A stretch of DNA of 60,092 bases from contig JAJRUW010000001.1 in the NCBI GenBank assembly GCA_024277615.1, positions 1 to 60,092 on the forward strand. Reading direction: 5' to 3'. The notes under the pieces were generated by a model that was not told the origin of the DNA, did not search any database, and worked only from the letters and a program-made list of their open reading frames with translations. Shown in pieces: positions 1 to 8,461 of the stretch. This stretch comes from Fidelibacterota bacterium. GTDB taxonomy: Bacteria; Fidelibacterota; Marinisomatia; SCGC-AAA003-L08; JACNLC01. Position 1 is the stretch's first letter. The number at the start of each line of letters is the position of its first letter. A program made the translations under genes and the position numbers.

Positions 1-2
1 AC

Positions 3-47
3 TTATCCGAGATCACACCGGAACTCATCAGATTAATTTCACAATGA
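3..47 (+). CDS. C-terminal end of an upstream gene (partial)
   Basis: An open frame enters from the left edge and stops at TGA (45-47), giving about 14 residues ending in LIRLISQ. The stop overlaps the plsC ATG in an ATGA arrangement, which is typical of translational coupling and is the main reason to read this as coding. Too little is visible to name the product. Confidence 0.45.
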   Translation, partial: LSEITPELIRLISQ

Positions 48-751
48 AACAGAACTTACTGACGGTGGGGATTATCCTGGTAGCAATCCCGGTTTTTGTA
101 ATTTGCGGATTGCTTCTGTTGCTGATCTCAATTTTACGGCCGGTCCGGCTGCATGCTGCGGCCCGTACTGCGGCCAGAATAATTTTATTTTCCATGGGAG
201 TAAAAGTGCGGATAACAGGCAAACTCCCGCCGGCAGGCCGGTATATCCTCATGGCCAATCACAGCTCCTTCATAGACCCCTTCCTGTTGCCGCTGGTATT
301 AAAGGGCAAATATACAGGTATAGTTGCAGATTTCAATTTCAGGTACCCCCTCTGGGCCACGATTCTGAAACGTTTCCGGGTCATCCGTATTGACCGCAAA
401 AACTCTGATCAGGCCATCGAGAATATCCGAACCGCTGAACGGCTGATTAAGACCGAAGGTTATAACATCGCCATTCTCCCTGAGGGCACCCGAACTCAAA
501 CGGGGAAAATGGGAAGCCTGAAAAAGGGCGGGTTTTATCTTGCCGTCAACACCGGTGTGCCCATATTGCCGGTTGGAATCGAGGGAGCCTTTCAGTTTAA
601 GCCGAAGAACCGTTTTGCATTCAAGCCCCGTGTCGTAACGCTGAACATCGGCTCCCTGCTCCCGGTAGAAAAAAACAATACTGAAGAAATACCTGCATTA
701 CTACGAAAAACAGAAACAGCATTGAAAAGCTTGTCCGGCGAGTCGGTTTGA
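44..751 (+). CDS. plsC: 1-acyl-sn-glycerol-3-phosphate acyltransferase (PlsC-like)
   Basis: This enzyme transfers an acyl chain to the sn-2 position of lysophosphatidate, giving phosphatidate at the inner membrane. The 235-residue protein has an N-terminal hydrophobic segment (about residues 8-30), the catalytic HX4D motif as NHSSFID (72-78), the PEGTR motif (146-150) that contacts the glycerol phosphate, and the GVPILPV block (171-177). All four landmarks of the family are in order and the length is normal. The start overlaps the stop of an upstream gene by four bases, so it is probably co-translated with it. The next gene, plsY on the opposite strand, makes the substrate of this enzyme, so two consecutive steps of phospholipid synthesis lie side by side in convergent orientation. 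Confidence 0.93.
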   Translation: MKQNLLTVGIILVAIPVFVICGLLLLLISILRPVRLHAAARTAARIILFSMGVKVRITGKLPPAGRYILMANHSSFIDPFLLPLVLKGKYTGIVADFNFRYPLWATILKRFRVIRIDRKNSDQAIENIRTAERLIKTEGYNIAILPEGTRTQTGKMGSLKKGGFYLAVNTGVPILPVGIEGAFQFKPKNRFAFKPRVVTLNIGSLLPVEKNNTEEIPALLRKTETALKSLSGESV

Positions 752-773
752 TAAACTGTTTACGGTAACAAAC

Positions 774-1418
774 TCATTGACGGTCATTGGACGGTTTGAT
801 TTTTTTCCCGGGTGAGTTTTTGAACAGGACGGAACGAATACCCCGCTCTTCTCCCCGGCGGATTTTCAGAATATTCGGCAGATGCTTAAAGAAACCGACC
901 ATTGAAAGAACCGCGGATATTTCGATGATCGGAGCGGAATAATGGAAATAATACAACAATCCGGGCAATGCAGCATACAGGGTAACTGAACCGACGGCAA
1001 TATAATCTGAAACCAGCGAGAAAATTAGCATGGCGACTGCCAGGATCAAACCGATGCGCCAGTCAAATAACAGAAAAGCCCCCAACAGACTGGCAATTCC
1101 CTTGCCCCCCCTGAAACCGAGCAACACCGGGAAGATATGTCCCGCCACTGCGGCGCATCCGGCCAGAAAGGGCAGGATTTCCGGACCTCCAAAGAGATTC
1201 CTGATCAGGACTACGGCAAGGGCAGCCTTGAAAAAATCCACCAAAAAAGTCAGTATTCCCCATTTCAACCCCAGCACCATGGTCACATTGGAAGCACCGG
1301 CATTTGCCGTACCCCGTTCCCGGATGTCGATTTGATGGAAACATTTTCCGAGGATGTATGCAGTTTGAACCCCCCCCAGCAGATAACCGGTAAGCAGGGC
1401 GGTGATGTAAGAATTCAT
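774..1418 (-). CDS. plsY: Acyl-phosphate:glycerol-3-phosphate acyltransferase PlsY
   Basis: PlsY acylates glycerol 3-phosphate at sn-1 from acyl phosphate, the first membrane step of phospholipid synthesis. The 214-residue protein is strongly hydrophobic with several membrane segments. It carries the three cytoplasmic signatures of the family: a GTANAGASN version of the GSGNxGATN motif (36-44), AGHIFPV (92-98) and GGKGIAS (104-110). The last third is more basic (KIRRGEERG) and is probably cytoplasmic. It converges with plsC and is separated from it by only about 20 bases. The serine and alanine replacements in the first motif are mild, and function is expected to be intact. Confidence 0.93.
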   Translation of the reverse strand: MNSYITALLTGYLLGGVQTAYILGKCFHQIDIRERGTANAGASNVTMVLGLKWGILTFLVDFFKAALAVVLIRNLFGGPEILPFLAGCAAVAGHIFPVLLGFRGGKGIASLLGAFLLFDWRIGLILAVAMLIFSLVSDYIAVGSVTLYAALPGLLYYFHYSAPIIEISAVLSMVGFFKHLPNILKIRRGEERGIRSVLFKNSPGKKIKPSNDRQ

Positions 1419-1623
1419 AATGGTCCGTTTTGGATGAATTTAGAAACCCGGGATTCTACAATACAAGCAGTAAAGACAACGTTTCACAGAAATATATCGC
1501 TTCTGCATAATATGAAGCGCCAACGAATCTGTTTGAGGCGAGCGACAGTGGTCACTTTTCTCTTTTCTCAAATCCCTTCAGACCTTTAATCTTTCGGCGT
1601 TCTGACGAAGCAATAAAGATCAA

Positions 1624-2421
1624 ATGAGAATTCCATTCACAAAAGCACACGGTACAGGAAATGATTTTATCATTCTCTGGGAAGAGGAATGCCCTGAGAT
1701 TATCCGTACACCGGAATTGATCTCGGCAATCTGCGCCAGAAGAACCGGCGTGGGTGCAGACGCCGTGCTGATTCTGTCGGCGATTCCGGATTACGATTTT
1801 AAAATGGATTATTACAATTCCGATGGCAGCTGGGAGACAATGTGCGCCAACGGCTCCCGTTGTGCGGCCCTTTATATGCTCAACCGCGGTCTGGCCGGTA
1901 AATCGATGCGCTTTGTCACCGGAGACGGTCCTCACAGGGTGGAATGCCGGGATGCCCGTCATATCCGCCTGCAAATGACACCTCCCCGCTATGCTGCCGA
2001 GCACCTGTCCGTGGCCGGTTACAGCTGGAATCATGTGGATTCCGGTGCGGCACATTTTGTGATCGATGCACCTGGATTCACCAGGGACAAGGTGAGCTCA
2101 GCAGCACCGGTTATCCGTCGTGCTGAATGCTTTGAGCCCCGGGGCGTAAATGTAAATTTTTACCAGTTGGAAGATTCCGGGACATTGCGGGTCCTCACTT
2201 ACGAAAAAGGGGTGGAAAGTTTTATGCTTTCCTGTGGTTCCGGTTCTGTAGCCGCAGCCTATGATGCTGCCCGTAAGTTGAAGTTATCCAGCCCGGTCAG
2301 TGTACGTGTTCCCGGTGGAGAACTTCAAGTGGAATTCGATAAAAACTGGCAGGAAGTCTGGCTCACGGGCCCGGCCGTCCTTTTGTTTAAATCCAGCATC
2401 GAAACCAAAGAGTTGATATAA
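1624..2421 (+). CDS. dapF: Diaminopimelate epimerase
   Basis: DapF interconverts LL- and meso-diaminopimelate for lysine and peptidoglycan synthesis. The 265-residue protein opens with the family N-terminus (KAHGTGNDF, 7-15). It has the two catalytic cysteines in their usual settings: CANGSRC (C74, canonical CGNGxRC) and SCGSGSVAAA (C204). Alanine for the first glycine of the CGNG motif is a small deviation. The stop TAA shares its last base with the ATG of the following GNAT gene (TAATG), so the two are translationally coupled. About 200 bases without a gene separate it from the divergent plsY; that gap should hold both promoters, although I cannot place either one. Confidence 0.95.
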   Translation: MRIPFTKAHGTGNDFIILWEEECPEIIRTPELISAICARRTGVGADAVLILSAIPDYDFKMDYYNSDGSWETMCANGSRCAALYMLNRGLAGKSMRFVTGDGPHRVECRDARHIRLQMTPPRYAAEHLSVAGYSWNHVDSGAAHFVIDAPGFTRDKVSSAAPVIRRAECFEPRGVNVNFYQLEDSGTLRVLTYEKGVESFMLSCGSGSVAAAYDAARKLKLSSPVSVRVPGGELQVEFDKNWQEVWLTGPAVLLFKSSIETKELI

Positions 2422-2861
2422 TGTCTGAGACTATTACAATTAGAGATTTTAAGTTGGAAGATTATATGGCGCTTGTGCATTTATGGCAGCAAGTAGGTTT
2501 GCCCTATAAGCCCAAAGGCAGGGATGCAAAGGAGAAAATTGCCCGGGAGATCCTGCAGCCCACCGCCATTTTTCTGGTAGCAGAATCGGACGACCGAATT
2601 ATCGGAGCCGTCCTGGGTACACAAGACGGGCGCAAAGGCTGGATCAACCGGCTTGCAGTGGCCCCGGGGTTCCGGGGACAGGGGCTCGGCCGCCGGCTCA
2701 TCGAAGCGGCAGAACAGCGGCTGGAGGAAGCCGGAATCGAGATTGTGGCCTGTCTCATTGAAGACTGGAACACAATCTCGCAGGCCGTTTTTACGAAATG
2801 CGGCTACAGTCGTCACGACGATATTCATTATTTTAGCAAACGTAAAAACGCGGATGTCTGA
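2421..2861 (+). CDS. GNAT-family N-acetyltransferase
   Basis: A 146-residue single-domain GNAT acetyltransferase, expected to move an acetyl group from acetyl-CoA to an amine. The acetyl-CoA pyrophosphate loop reads RGQGLG inside LAVAPGFRGQGLGRRLIEA, and the C-terminal FTKCGYSR segment matches motif B of the fold. The protein resembles the YpeA/RimI-like branch (VGLPYKPKGRD near the start), but the substrate cannot be read from sequence. The start codon shares one base with the dapF stop, so the gene is in the dapF operon. Confidence 0.88.
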   Translation: MSETITIRDFKLEDYMALVHLWQQVGLPYKPKGRDAKEKIAREILQPTAIFLVAESDDRIIGAVLGTQDGRKGWINRLAVAPGFRGQGLGRRLIEAAEQRLEEAGIEIVACLIEDWNTISQAVFTKCGYSRHDDIHYFSKRKNADV

Positions 2862-2910
2862 AAAGGCCGGCCACCTTATAAGACCTCAAAAAGTCCGTCG
2901 GGGCTGAAGC

Positions 2911-3792
2911 ACGTCTAATTCCACCAAAGGAACCCTGGCCGTTACCCTGGCCTTTCTGTTGTGGGGACTTTTTCCCATCTACTGGAAAGCTCTCCGCATG
3001 CTGCCAGCCTTAGAAATCCTAAGTCATCGTATAATTTGGGCATTTTTGTTTTTCGTGGTGATCATCTCGGTCCGCCGCAGCTGGGGAGAATTATTGCAGA
3101 TCATCCGGCAGGAAAAGAATTTACTGATCCTGATGGTAACGGCATCTCTCATTACTATCAACTGGCTGGTTTTTATCTGGGCTGTAAATTCGGGTCAAAT
3201 CGTTGAAGCGAGTCTGGGATACTTCATAAATCCCCTCGTTAATATATTGTTGGGTGTCCTGCTGCTGAAAGAACGTCTTGTACGCTGGCAGGTTGTTTCA
3301 GTGGTCCTGGCAGCTATCGGTGTCGGTGTGCTCACAGTCCAGGTGGACCGCTTCCCGTGGATTGCCCTGACGTTGGCACTTTCATTTGGGGGCTATGGAT
3401 TTTTACGTAAAACAGCCAGAGCAGAATCTCTAATCGGTTTGACCGTCGAGACGGGTTTGTTGACACCCTTTATGCTATTCTATTTGTCGGTTGTTGTGGA
3501 TACGCCCTGGGGAGTGGCTCCGACTCAGGGTGTTTTTACTTGGGTTTTACTGCTTGGGGCCGGCATCGTTACCGGGATTCCTCTGCTGTTGTTCAATTAC
3601 GGCACACGAATGATCCGCTATTCGACGGTGGGCTTTCTGCAATACCTGGCTCCCACGCTGCAGCTTTTGCTGGGTATCATTCTCTATCATGAGACTTTTA
3701 CCGCTGTACACATGATTTCATTTTCTTTCATCTGGCTCGGACTGATCCTCTATACAATTTCAGCAACGGGTGTCGGGAAAGCCCGCCTCTAA
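2911..3792 (+). CDS. rarD: RarD/EamA-family permease, apparent ACG start
   Basis: A 10-helix drug/metabolite transporter of the RarD branch. Characteristic segments include the WGLFPIYWKAL stretch, INWLVFIWAVN, and SLGYFINPLVNILLGVLLLKERL. RarD proteins normally begin about ten residues before the LAFxxWG motif. Here the frame is open back to a TGA at 2905-2907 and contains no ATG, GTG or TTG before the first membrane helix. Translation from ACG at 2911 gives S-N-S-T-K-G-T-L-A, exactly where the family starts, and yields about 293 residues, the usual length. The first conventional start is TTG at 2959, which would remove most of helix 1. The reading is therefore either a near-cognate ACG start or a recent ATG-to-ACG change. 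Substrate unknown. Confidence 0.8.
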   Translation, partial: TSNSTKGTLAVTLAFLLWGLFPIYWKALRMLPALEILSHRIIWAFLFFVVIISVRRSWGELLQIIRQEKNLLILMVTASLITINWLVFIWAVNSGQIVEASLGYFINPLVNILLGVLLLKERLVRWQVVSVVLAAIGVGVLTVQVDRFPWIALTLALSFGGYGFLRKTARAESLIGLTVETGLLTPFMLFYLSVVVDTPWGVAPTQGVFTWVLLLGAGIVTGIPLLLFNYGTRMIRYSTVGFLQYLAPTLQLLLGIILYHETFTAVHMISFSFIWLGLILYTISATGVGKARL

Positions 3793-3852
3793 ATGCCGTC
3801 TGCCCGCACGATCCGCCCGCCACTTTTAACGCTCCCGAAACATAAATTTGCA

Positions 3853-3904
3853 TATAGTGCCACATTATTTGCAAATAATGCTTGCGCTGTGTTTTTATAG
3901 TGCC
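3853..3904. promoter_or_regulatory. Palindrome flanked by direct repeats upstream of the TPR regulator gene
   Basis: A perfect 18-bp palindrome (3863-3880, ATTATTTGCAAATAAT core) sits between two copies of the nine-base word TATAGTGCC (3853-3861 and 3896-3904), ending 15 bases before the start of the TPR-HTH gene. The symmetry suits a dimeric repressor or autoregulator. The neighbouring gene ends in a DNA-binding helix-turn-helix, so autoregulation is an obvious but untested idea. Confidence 0.45.
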
Positions 3905-3918
3905 CTAATTTTCCGCTG

Positions 3919-5472
3919 ATGAATATGACAGAAAATCAACTGCAACCGACTTTGGCCATTCCTGAAATCTTTCAGCCGGCCAGGGAATTACCTCCGACAA
4001 TGGCCTTGGGCGTCATTGAAACGAATACCCGTTGGACGGAATTTATTGCTCAGCTCTCGCAATTTGGCGAGTTGGATATTCCGGAGACCCGGGAACAGTT
4101 GGAGGGTTTACTGTCCAGTGAAGGGGCGCCTGAGAAAAGAGCGGCACTTATGGCTGGTGTTGCCCGTTGTGAAATTGGTGAAGGCCGTTTCCTGGAGGGT
4201 GCCCAGCTGCTGGGATATGCTTATTCCCTGCTTCGGGATGACCAGAAAGAAGTCCGGGCCTTTGTGCTTTTGGAGATGGTTGGTTTTCTAGCGGTTCTTG
4301 GCAGCTATGATTCGGCCCTCATGATCCTGAGTACGGTAAAGACTCTCACGCATTCGGAATATCTGTTGAAGCTGGCCAATTATTATGGTCTCGTAAATGT
4401 CGGGCGCAAAGGGGATCTTTCGGTGATTGAGCAATTAAAGGCCTCGGCAGATTATTTCAAAAACAATGGCCAGATTGCAACCCTGGCCTACCATTACAAA
4501 AATATAGGCAATATTTTTGGTAAAATGGGTAATTTTTCTGAAACGGATGCCTGGTATAACAGAGCACTGGAACTCGCAGCCGAACCGCACTACCGTCATA
4601 TCAAAGCGGCTCTGTTGCATGATGTGGGTATGCTGAAGTTCAGACAGGGAATGCCGGAAAAGGCCATCCGCTGTTTAAAGCAGTCGGCAAAAATGGCCGA
4701 AAGTTTTTATACCCGCAGCTATGCAATTGGCAATATCGGTTTTATTCATTATCAGGAAAAAGAATTTGCCCGGGCAATTGAATATTTTGAACGCTCGTTG
4801 GATATCGCAAAACGCTATGGCGTATTCCATCTGGTTCCCGGTAATTGTTATTACCTTGCTAACTGCTATGAGAGTTTAGGTAAACCGGAACTGACTGATT
4901 ATTACTTTAGTAAGGGGGCCGAACTCTCACTGGAGCTGGCCCGTAGAAAATTTCCCATGAAAGGAGAGCGGCTGCGCATTATCGATGCCTATATTGCCTT
5001 TCTCAAACGCAATAAAACCCGGCCAATGAGTGCATATACACAATATGAGTTTTCATTTGCCCACGGGAAATCAATGAGTGTTATCCGCGCTATTTTTCAG
5101 AAATCTCTGATGGAAGTAGCCTGTCACAGAGCTGGTTCCGTGCAGGAAGCTGTCAAGAGACTTGAAATGGCCAGGCGCACCTGGTCAAAGACCCGGGAGC
5201 GGGTGAAGGGAATCTCAATGGACTCAATCCCGGAAAGCATTCAACTATTTATTCAGGATAATGAAACCCTCACCTGGAAGGAGATCAACCGCAAATTTGA
5301 CGATCATCTGCTGGCTTATCTTTACCACCGAAACGATATGAATAAAAAGAAACTGAGCCTGCAATTGGGCCTCAACTACTCCAGACTCGTCACAAGATTC
5401 AAAGAAATTAATCCCGACATTCTGGCCGGGGGGAATAGAAACCTGACCCTCGCTAAGGAGGATTTATCATGA
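3919..5472 (+). CDS. TPR-repeat protein with C-terminal Fis-type helix-turn-helix
   Basis: A 517-residue cytoplasmic protein with no signal peptide. The middle (about residues 190-350) is built of tetratricopeptide repeats, for example AYHYKNIGNIFGKMGNFSET, ALLHDVGMLKFRQGMPEKAI and AIGNIGFIHYQEKEFARAIE. Residues 461-497 form a helix-turn-helix resembling the Fis-type DNA-binding domain of NtrC regulators (NKKKLSLQLGLNYSRLVTRFKEI). There is no AAA+ sigma-54 domain and no receiver domain between them. I infer a DNA-binding regulator that senses through a protein-protein scaffold. Its stop overlaps the start of the following secreted dockerin protein by four bases (ATGA), preceded by a strong AAGGAGG, so the two are made together. 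Function unknown. Confidence 0.8.
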   Translation: MNMTENQLQPTLAIPEIFQPARELPPTMALGVIETNTRWTEFIAQLSQFGELDIPETREQLEGLLSSEGAPEKRAALMAGVARCEIGEGRFLEGAQLLGYAYSLLRDDQKEVRAFVLLEMVGFLAVLGSYDSALMILSTVKTLTHSEYLLKLANYYGLVNVGRKGDLSVIEQLKASADYFKNNGQIATLAYHYKNIGNIFGKMGNFSETDAWYNRALELAAEPHYRHIKAALLHDVGMLKFRQGMPEKAIRCLKQSAKMAESFYTRSYAIGNIGFIHYQEKEFARAIEYFERSLDIAKRYGVFHLVPGNCYYLANCYESLGKPELTDYYFSKGAELSLELARRKFPMKGERLRIIDAYIAFLKRNKTRPMSAYTQYEFSFAHGKSMSVIRAIFQKSLMEVACHRAGSVQEAVKRLEMARRTWSKTRERVKGISMDSIPESIQLFIQDNETLTWKEINRKFDDHLLAYLYHRNDMNKKKLSLQLGLNYSRLVTRFKEINPDILAGGNRNLTLAKEDLS

Positions 5473-6539
5473 TAGCATTTAAGATATTAAAAAGAGCGCT
5501 TTTAACCTTAATACTGGGTACAACCCCCTATCTGGTTGCCCAAAATCAGGCCGTTTTCAGTCTGGGGGCGCTGGACCTTGAAGCAGGCACCGTTGAAGTC
5601 TGGATTGAAAACGACAGTCCGGTACATTCCTTCAACATCAATGTCAGCGGTATAATCGTCAATGATGTTTATGGGGGGGCTGCGGAAGAATACGGTTATC
5701 ATTTAAATTTTTCGGGACAGCACGGCAATTTCATCCATGGCTGGATGATGGGTATGGAGAATGATCCTATCCCGGCCGGTGAGCAGCTGCTTTTCATCAT
5801 AAATTTTGAACCGGTCTATGATTTGCTGTGTATTTATAACGGACAATGTCAGGGTAATAATGATGATGAGTTTGATGTGGATTTGGACAATTGTCTGTCG
5901 CTTGAACCGGGAAGCGATTCCGGCTATTTCAATAATATCCTCAACGGCTATCTTTCAGAATATCTGGATTATGCCGAAGCTACAGGCGACAGTCTTGTAG
6001 CCTATGTGACTATTGAAGCCTCAGACGATCTAGATTTTGGAGATGATATAGGACTGCTTAGCTTTGAGGGCAATCTCAACTATGGGGACTGCAGTGACGA
6101 GATTGGCGAGATTCTCGTTGGATCGGATTTCTGGTACGGCGGACCGCTCACCATCCCCGCTTACGGAGCGCTTGATTTCTGCGACGAGGGCGGATTTCAG
6201 CTGCCCGGATTTACTCAGGGTGAGCCTATATCGGTGCACATTTGGGATGCCAGTGAAGCTACTGAATATGAGATGAACCTGACACAGCGGGACGACATAC
6301 CCTGGAACAGCGGAAATATTATCATCAGCGATATGAGTATTCAGGCTTTGGTAGCGCTGGGTGGTGATTTGGATCAGGATGGTATGCTTAGCGTGGCCGA
6401 TGCAGTCATAATGGTTGATTATATTCTGGGAATCATGGACTTTTCCGAGAGTGATTTCCAGACCGGGGATTTAAATACAGACGGAGATATTGATATCCTG
6501 GATGTGGTGGCTCTGATCGAGTTTATCCTCCAGGGTTAA
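5469..6539 (+). CDS. Secreted cohesin-like/dockerin type I protein
   Basis: A 356-residue exported protein. It starts with a signal peptide (about residues 1-25, ending LVAQ). The N-terminal part has a beta-rich, cohesin-like look (SLGALDLEAGTVEVWIEND, then SGIIVNDVYGGAAEEYGY). The C-terminal 58 residues are two type I dockerin repeats, with calcium loops DLDQDGMLSVADA and DLNTDGDIDILDV each followed by a hydrophobic helix. Paired modules of this kind are common in FCB-group secreted proteins and usually tether proteins outside the cell rather than build a classical cellulosome. The middle is rich in aspartate and glycine. Coupled expression with the TPR-HTH protein suggests a regulator paired with its surface output. 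No enzyme domain is visible. Confidence 0.75.
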   Translation: MIAFKILKRALLTLILGTTPYLVAQNQAVFSLGALDLEAGTVEVWIENDSPVHSFNINVSGIIVNDVYGGAAEEYGYHLNFSGQHGNFIHGWMMGMENDPIPAGEQLLFIINFEPVYDLLCIYNGQCQGNNDDEFDVDLDNCLSLEPGSDSGYFNNILNGYLSEYLDYAEATGDSLVAYVTIEASDDLDFGDDIGLLSFEGNLNYGDCSDEIGEILVGSDFWYGGPLTIPAYGALDFCDEGGFQLPGFTQGEPISVHIWDASEATEYEMNLTQRDDIPWNSGNIIISDMSIQALVALGGDLDQDGMLSVADAVIMVDYILGIMDFSESDFQTGDLNTDGDIDILDVVALIEFILQG

Positions 6540-6631
6540 GAGAAAACTTGAGAAGCAATTCTCAGCAGGAAAATGGATGTCTGCCAAGGACATCTAATAA
6601 CAGAAAAAACGGAAATTCGAAAAAGGCCAAA

Positions 6632-6688
6632 CGAGGGGTTGTGATTCAAAAATGATGAATGATCAAGCCGAATCACAGAGCTCCCTCG
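6632..6688. promoter_or_regulatory. Two-tier inverted repeat in the leader of the repeat-protein gene
   Basis: Outer arms CGAGGG (6632-6637) and CCCTCG (6683-6688) enclose inner arms TGTGATTC (6640-6647) and GAATCACA (6670-6677). The complementary arms could fold into a long hairpin with an interior loop. It lies in the roughly 200-base gap between two secreted-protein genes and may be a terminator for the first or a leader element for the second. There is no clear T-run. Confidence 0.35.
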
Positions 6689-6741
6689 CCTGACAGACGG
6701 CTAAATTTATTTCGAATATCCCAAAGTAAAAAGGAGTAAAA

Positions 6742-8220
6742 ATGAAAAGAATGAAAACGATAATGCTATCTGCAGGGATATTTGGATTGGCATTTCTCGG
6801 CAATCCCCTGAATGCCCAGGGCGGTATGCACGGCGGCGGTAACGGGGACGGTGATGGTGGCGGTTATATGAATGATTTCGAAATCGTTACCGTGACCGGA
6901 GTTGTATCCATTGACGAGACATTTAACATGGACCGCTACTTTCTGGATACGGATGACGACGGGACAGCAGATTATCAACTGAATTTCGGCCCGCCGGACT
7001 ATCAACCCGATAGCGGAGCAACCCGGCCTGAAGACGGTGATACTGTAACCGTCACCGGCGCAGCTCAGCAAATGATGATGCTGGATTATGAGATGATCAT
7101 TGTTTATGAGATCGACGGTCTGCAATGGTTCGACCCTGAAAACGGTGATGGCTATGGTGACTGTGGTCATGACGGTGGCGGGATGAACGGGGACCTTGAA
7201 CTCATAACGACTTCAGGGGTTGTTTTGGTGGATGTCGAATATGAGTATCCGAGATATTACCTGGATGAAAATGGTGACAGTGAGGCCGATTACAGGCTGA
7301 ACTTTGGCCCACCCTGGTATGAACCGGATAGCGGTGCTGTTCGTCCGGAAGATGGCGATACCGTTACCATTACCGGCGGACTGGGAAACTCAATGATGGA
7401 TGACCTCTCCGTGATAATGGTCTATGAATTAAACGGACTGGTTTGGATGGACCCGACGGATATGGGCGGATACGGACACAACGGCAATGGTGGAATGGGT
7501 AACCACGGTGGTCACGGTGATAACGATGGTGACGGCAACATGCACCCGCATTGGGGTGACGGCGGTCACGGTGATTTTGAAGATGGTTGGGGGATGCACT
7601 TTGGCCACGGTCACGGCCATGGCCCTGGAGACGGTGACGGACATCAGTTCCCCGATTCTCTCGATGTCATTAGCGTTTCAGGCACTGCCATTGTTGAATC
7701 GCACATGGGGCAAGACCAGTATTATCTGGATGAAGACGGTGACGGTGCGGAAGATTATCGCCTGAATTTCGGGCCTCAGGACTATGACCCCGGTAACGGA
7801 GCCCAAAGGCCCTCCCCGGGAGATGAGATCACGATTACAGGTGCCTTCGTTGAGATGAATATGGGTGACATGATCATCGTTTTTGAAATCAATGGTCTCT
7901 GGTGGAGTGATCCCGGTGACTTCGAAGACTGGGGACCTATGGGATCCGCCGGACAGAACAATATCAGCCTGGTGAATTGTTTCCCCAATCCCTTCAATCC
8001 ACAAACGACAATTCAGTTTGTACTGGGAGAGAATTCGATGATTGATGCCGGTATTTACAATATCAACGGCCAGTTGGTGAAACAAATCGCAAGCGGTTAT
8101 CACACAGCCGGTGATTATTCATTTACCTGGAATGCATCAGATCAGCCCAGCGGGATCTATTTTGTCAAAATTGCCACTGCCTCTCAGGTTAATGTGAATC
8201 GGGTTATGTTGTTGAAGTAA
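6742..8220 (+). CDS. Secreted three-repeat His/Gly/Asp-rich protein with C-terminal sorting domain
   Basis: A 492-residue exported protein with a strong ribosome site (AAGGAG). Residues 1-25 are a signal peptide. Three homologous modules of about 87 residues follow (44-130, 150-236, 306-391). Each has a YxLDxxxDxxxDYxLNFGP core with an acidic, calcium-loop-like D-rich turn, then a PEDGDTVTITG strand and a final W. Low-complexity linkers separate the modules. The longest (about 241-302) is packed with Gly, Asp and His (runs such as FGHGHGHGPGDGDGH), a plausible metal-binding stretch. The C-terminus (about 407-492) is a type IX-style sorting domain with FPNPFNPQTTIQF and GIYFVKI. The modules may be small OB-like beta barrels, but I do not recognise a named family. 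It lies directly upstream of a metal-resistance island. Confidence 0.8.
   Translation: MKRMKTIMLSAGIFGLAFLGNPLNAQGGMHGGGNGDGDGGGYMNDFEIVTVTGVVSIDETFNMDRYFLDTDDDGTADYQLNFGPPDYQPDSGATRPEDGDTVTVTGAAQQMMMLDYEMIIVYEIDGLQWFDPENGDGYGDCGHDGGGMNGDLELITTSGVVLVDVEYEYPRYYLDENGDSEADYRLNFGPPWYEPDSGAVRPEDGDTVTITGGLGNSMMDDLSVIMVYELNGLVWMDPTDMGGYGHNGNGGMGNHGGHGDNDGDGNMHPHWGDGGHGDFEDGWGMHFGHGHGHGPGDGDGHQFPDSLDVISVSGTAIVESHMGQDQYYLDEDGDGAEDYRLNFGPQDYDPGNGAQRPSPGDEITITGAFVEMNMGDMIIVFEINGLWWSDPGDFEDWGPMGSAGQNNISLVNCFPNPFNPQTTIQFVLGENSMIDAGIYNINGQLVKQIASGYHTAGDYSFTWNASDQPSGIYFVKIATASQVNVNRVMLLK
6871..7914 (+). repeat. Three-fold internal protein repeat (about 87 codons each)
   Basis: Units lie at about 6871-7131, 7189-7449 and 7657-7914. 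They share the order FxLD/YYLD, acidic loop, LNFGP, RPEDGD-T-V-T-TG, then an N/DGLxW end. Units 1 and 2 are closest to each other (both contain PDSGA-RPEDGDTVT), which suggests a recent duplication of that pair. Confidence 0.8.
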
Positions 8221-8260
8221 AACATGGTACCCTAAACCACATTTCAAATGAAAATGCTGA

Positions 8261-8299
8261 AAGCGAACGGGTGGGAGCTTGTCTTCTACCCGTTTGCTT
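8261..8299 (+). terminator. Stem-loop after the sorting-domain gene
   Basis: Arms AAGCGAACGGGT (8261-8272) and ACCCGTTTGCTT (8288-8299) pair over 12 positions with one G-T pair and a 15-base loop. It sits 40 bases past the stop codon. The T-tail is weak, so it may be a bidirectional or non-classical terminator. It separates the secreted-protein genes from the metal island. Confidence 0.5.
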
Positions 8300-8461
8300 A
8301 GCTAATAATTTCGCTAAAGCCCATTAACAAAAAATAAGTCAATCGGGAAAACCCGCAATCCTGTTTTGTTAAATTATCAAGGAACTTAAACAGCAAGAAA
8401 ATCGTATGATGTTAAAATTTTACTTGTTTAGTTATTGAGAACCGGTATAAATTGCACTAAA

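Noticed and set aside
7487-7765. Alternative-frame open reading inside the His-rich repeat gene
   Set aside because: It is a by-product of the G-rich low-complexity linker. The main frame has a signal peptide, three modules and a sorting domain.
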